From the NCBI GenBank assembly GCA_964552035.1, contig CAZKFN010000110.1, forward strand, positions 1 to 6,208: a stretch of 6,208 nt of DNA, in the 5' to 3' direction. Both the position numbers and the translations under genes were made by a program. Of the stretch, positions 5,771-6,208 are shown piece by piece (positions within the stretch are counted from its first letter, which is position 1; each line of letters begins with the position of its first letter). This DNA is from CAZKFN01 sp964552035. Its GTDB lineage: Bacteria > Bacteroidota > Bacteroidia > Flavobacteriales_E > Vicingaceae. The notes under the pieces were generated by a model. It saw only the letters and a list, made by a program, of their open reading frames with translations. It had not been told where the DNA came from and did no database searches.

Positions 5771-6208
5771 ATGCTAAATAAATCTATTTGAATCCCTATC
5801 ATCAGCTTTTAGATTTTCCCCGTCTGTAAATACTTTATATTTAATAAACTACGACCCAAATGGAGAGTTTTTAAAATATTTTATTAATTTAGACTTTACT
5901 TATCCAGAAATATTCAATCCTATGCTGCCGTATTTTTCAAATGCAAACTTAGCCGATAGCGATTTATATTTTGATGCAAATAATAATGTATATTCCTATG
6001 TGAAAGAGGTATTTTTAGCAGCAATACCCAACAACGTATGGATTAGAATAGAAATAGCCAACGATGCAAGTAGTAAAGATATCTTGAGCGACCTTCATGA
6101 GAACATCAATTATTTAATACATTATTTTGAAGAGTATCAACCTTTAGAATTGTTAAAACAAAACTATTATCAAGACACATTGAACCTTTCTTTAGCGGGT
6201 ATTTCACA
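5771..6208 (+). CDS. hypothetical protein, 5' part, running off the window, with apparent one-base frameshift
   Basis: A long open frame runs from 5778 to the window end without a stop, but its first ATG is at 5922. A better start is ATG at 5771 in another frame (MLNKSI), which meets TGA at 5789-5791. Removing one T from TTT at 5787-5789 joins the two into MLNKSIESLSSAFRFS and onward, about 145 residues to the edge. The joined protein is acidic, rich in Asn, Tyr, Asp, Leu and Ile, and predicted soluble, with no signal peptide or membrane segment. It includes LINYDPNGEFLKYFINLDF, YSYVKEVFLAAIPNNVWIRIE and a helical DLHENINYLIHYFEEYQ stretch. I do not recognise the family. The base and codon use looks like that of the neighbours. 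The frameshift could be a sequencing error (the window has an N gap), a real mutation or, less likely, programmed. The coding frame after 5790 is well supported by its length. Confidence 0.6.

Overview
The window is AT-rich DNA that looks like a Bacteroidota chromosome, possibly a Cytophagales-like lineage. Three things suggest this. There are no clear Shine-Dalgarno sequences before the genes. Two starts lie just downstream of the Bacteroidota-type -7 box TAnnTTTG. The gene content (pssA-purS, a small CAMC membrane protein, an unsplit metH) also fits. The lineage below phylum level is a guess. A run of ten Ns shows that this is draft assembly.

Layout: positions 1-221 are non-coding leader with a weak hairpin and a likely promoter. 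A rightward pair follows: pssA (phosphatidylserine synthase, 222-941), overlapped by purS (small subunit of FGAM synthase, 931-1182). About 330 bp of non-coding DNA with three small hairpins (1183-1512) separates purS from a convergent leftward unit. Read from right to left, that unit is a small CxxC membrane protein gene (5624-5379), a SAM-I (S-box) riboswitch with an intrinsic terminator (5358-5211), and full-length cobalamin-dependent methionine synthase metH (5199-1513). Rightward of a divergent intergenic region, an unrecognised gene begins near 5771 and runs off the window; its first codons appear to carry a one-base frameshift.

The clearest regulatory logic is at metH. The leader should sense S-adenosylmethionine, the downstream product of the methionine cycle, and stop transcription before metH when SAM is abundant. 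The riboswitch begins only about 20 bp after the stop codon of the CxxC gene, and no clear promoter is visible between them. metH may therefore be transcribed partly by read-through from that gene, with the riboswitch acting as an internal attenuator. pssA and purS belong to unrelated pathways (phospholipid and purine synthesis) but overlap by 11 bp and are probably translated together.

I do not see a mobile element, CRISPR array, defence system, tRNA or rRNA. The most interesting items are the riboswitch-punctuated CxxC-metH unit, the uncharacterised CxxC protein, the uncharacterised and apparently frameshifted gene at the right edge, and an assembly gap in metH whose true size can be predicted from family conservation.
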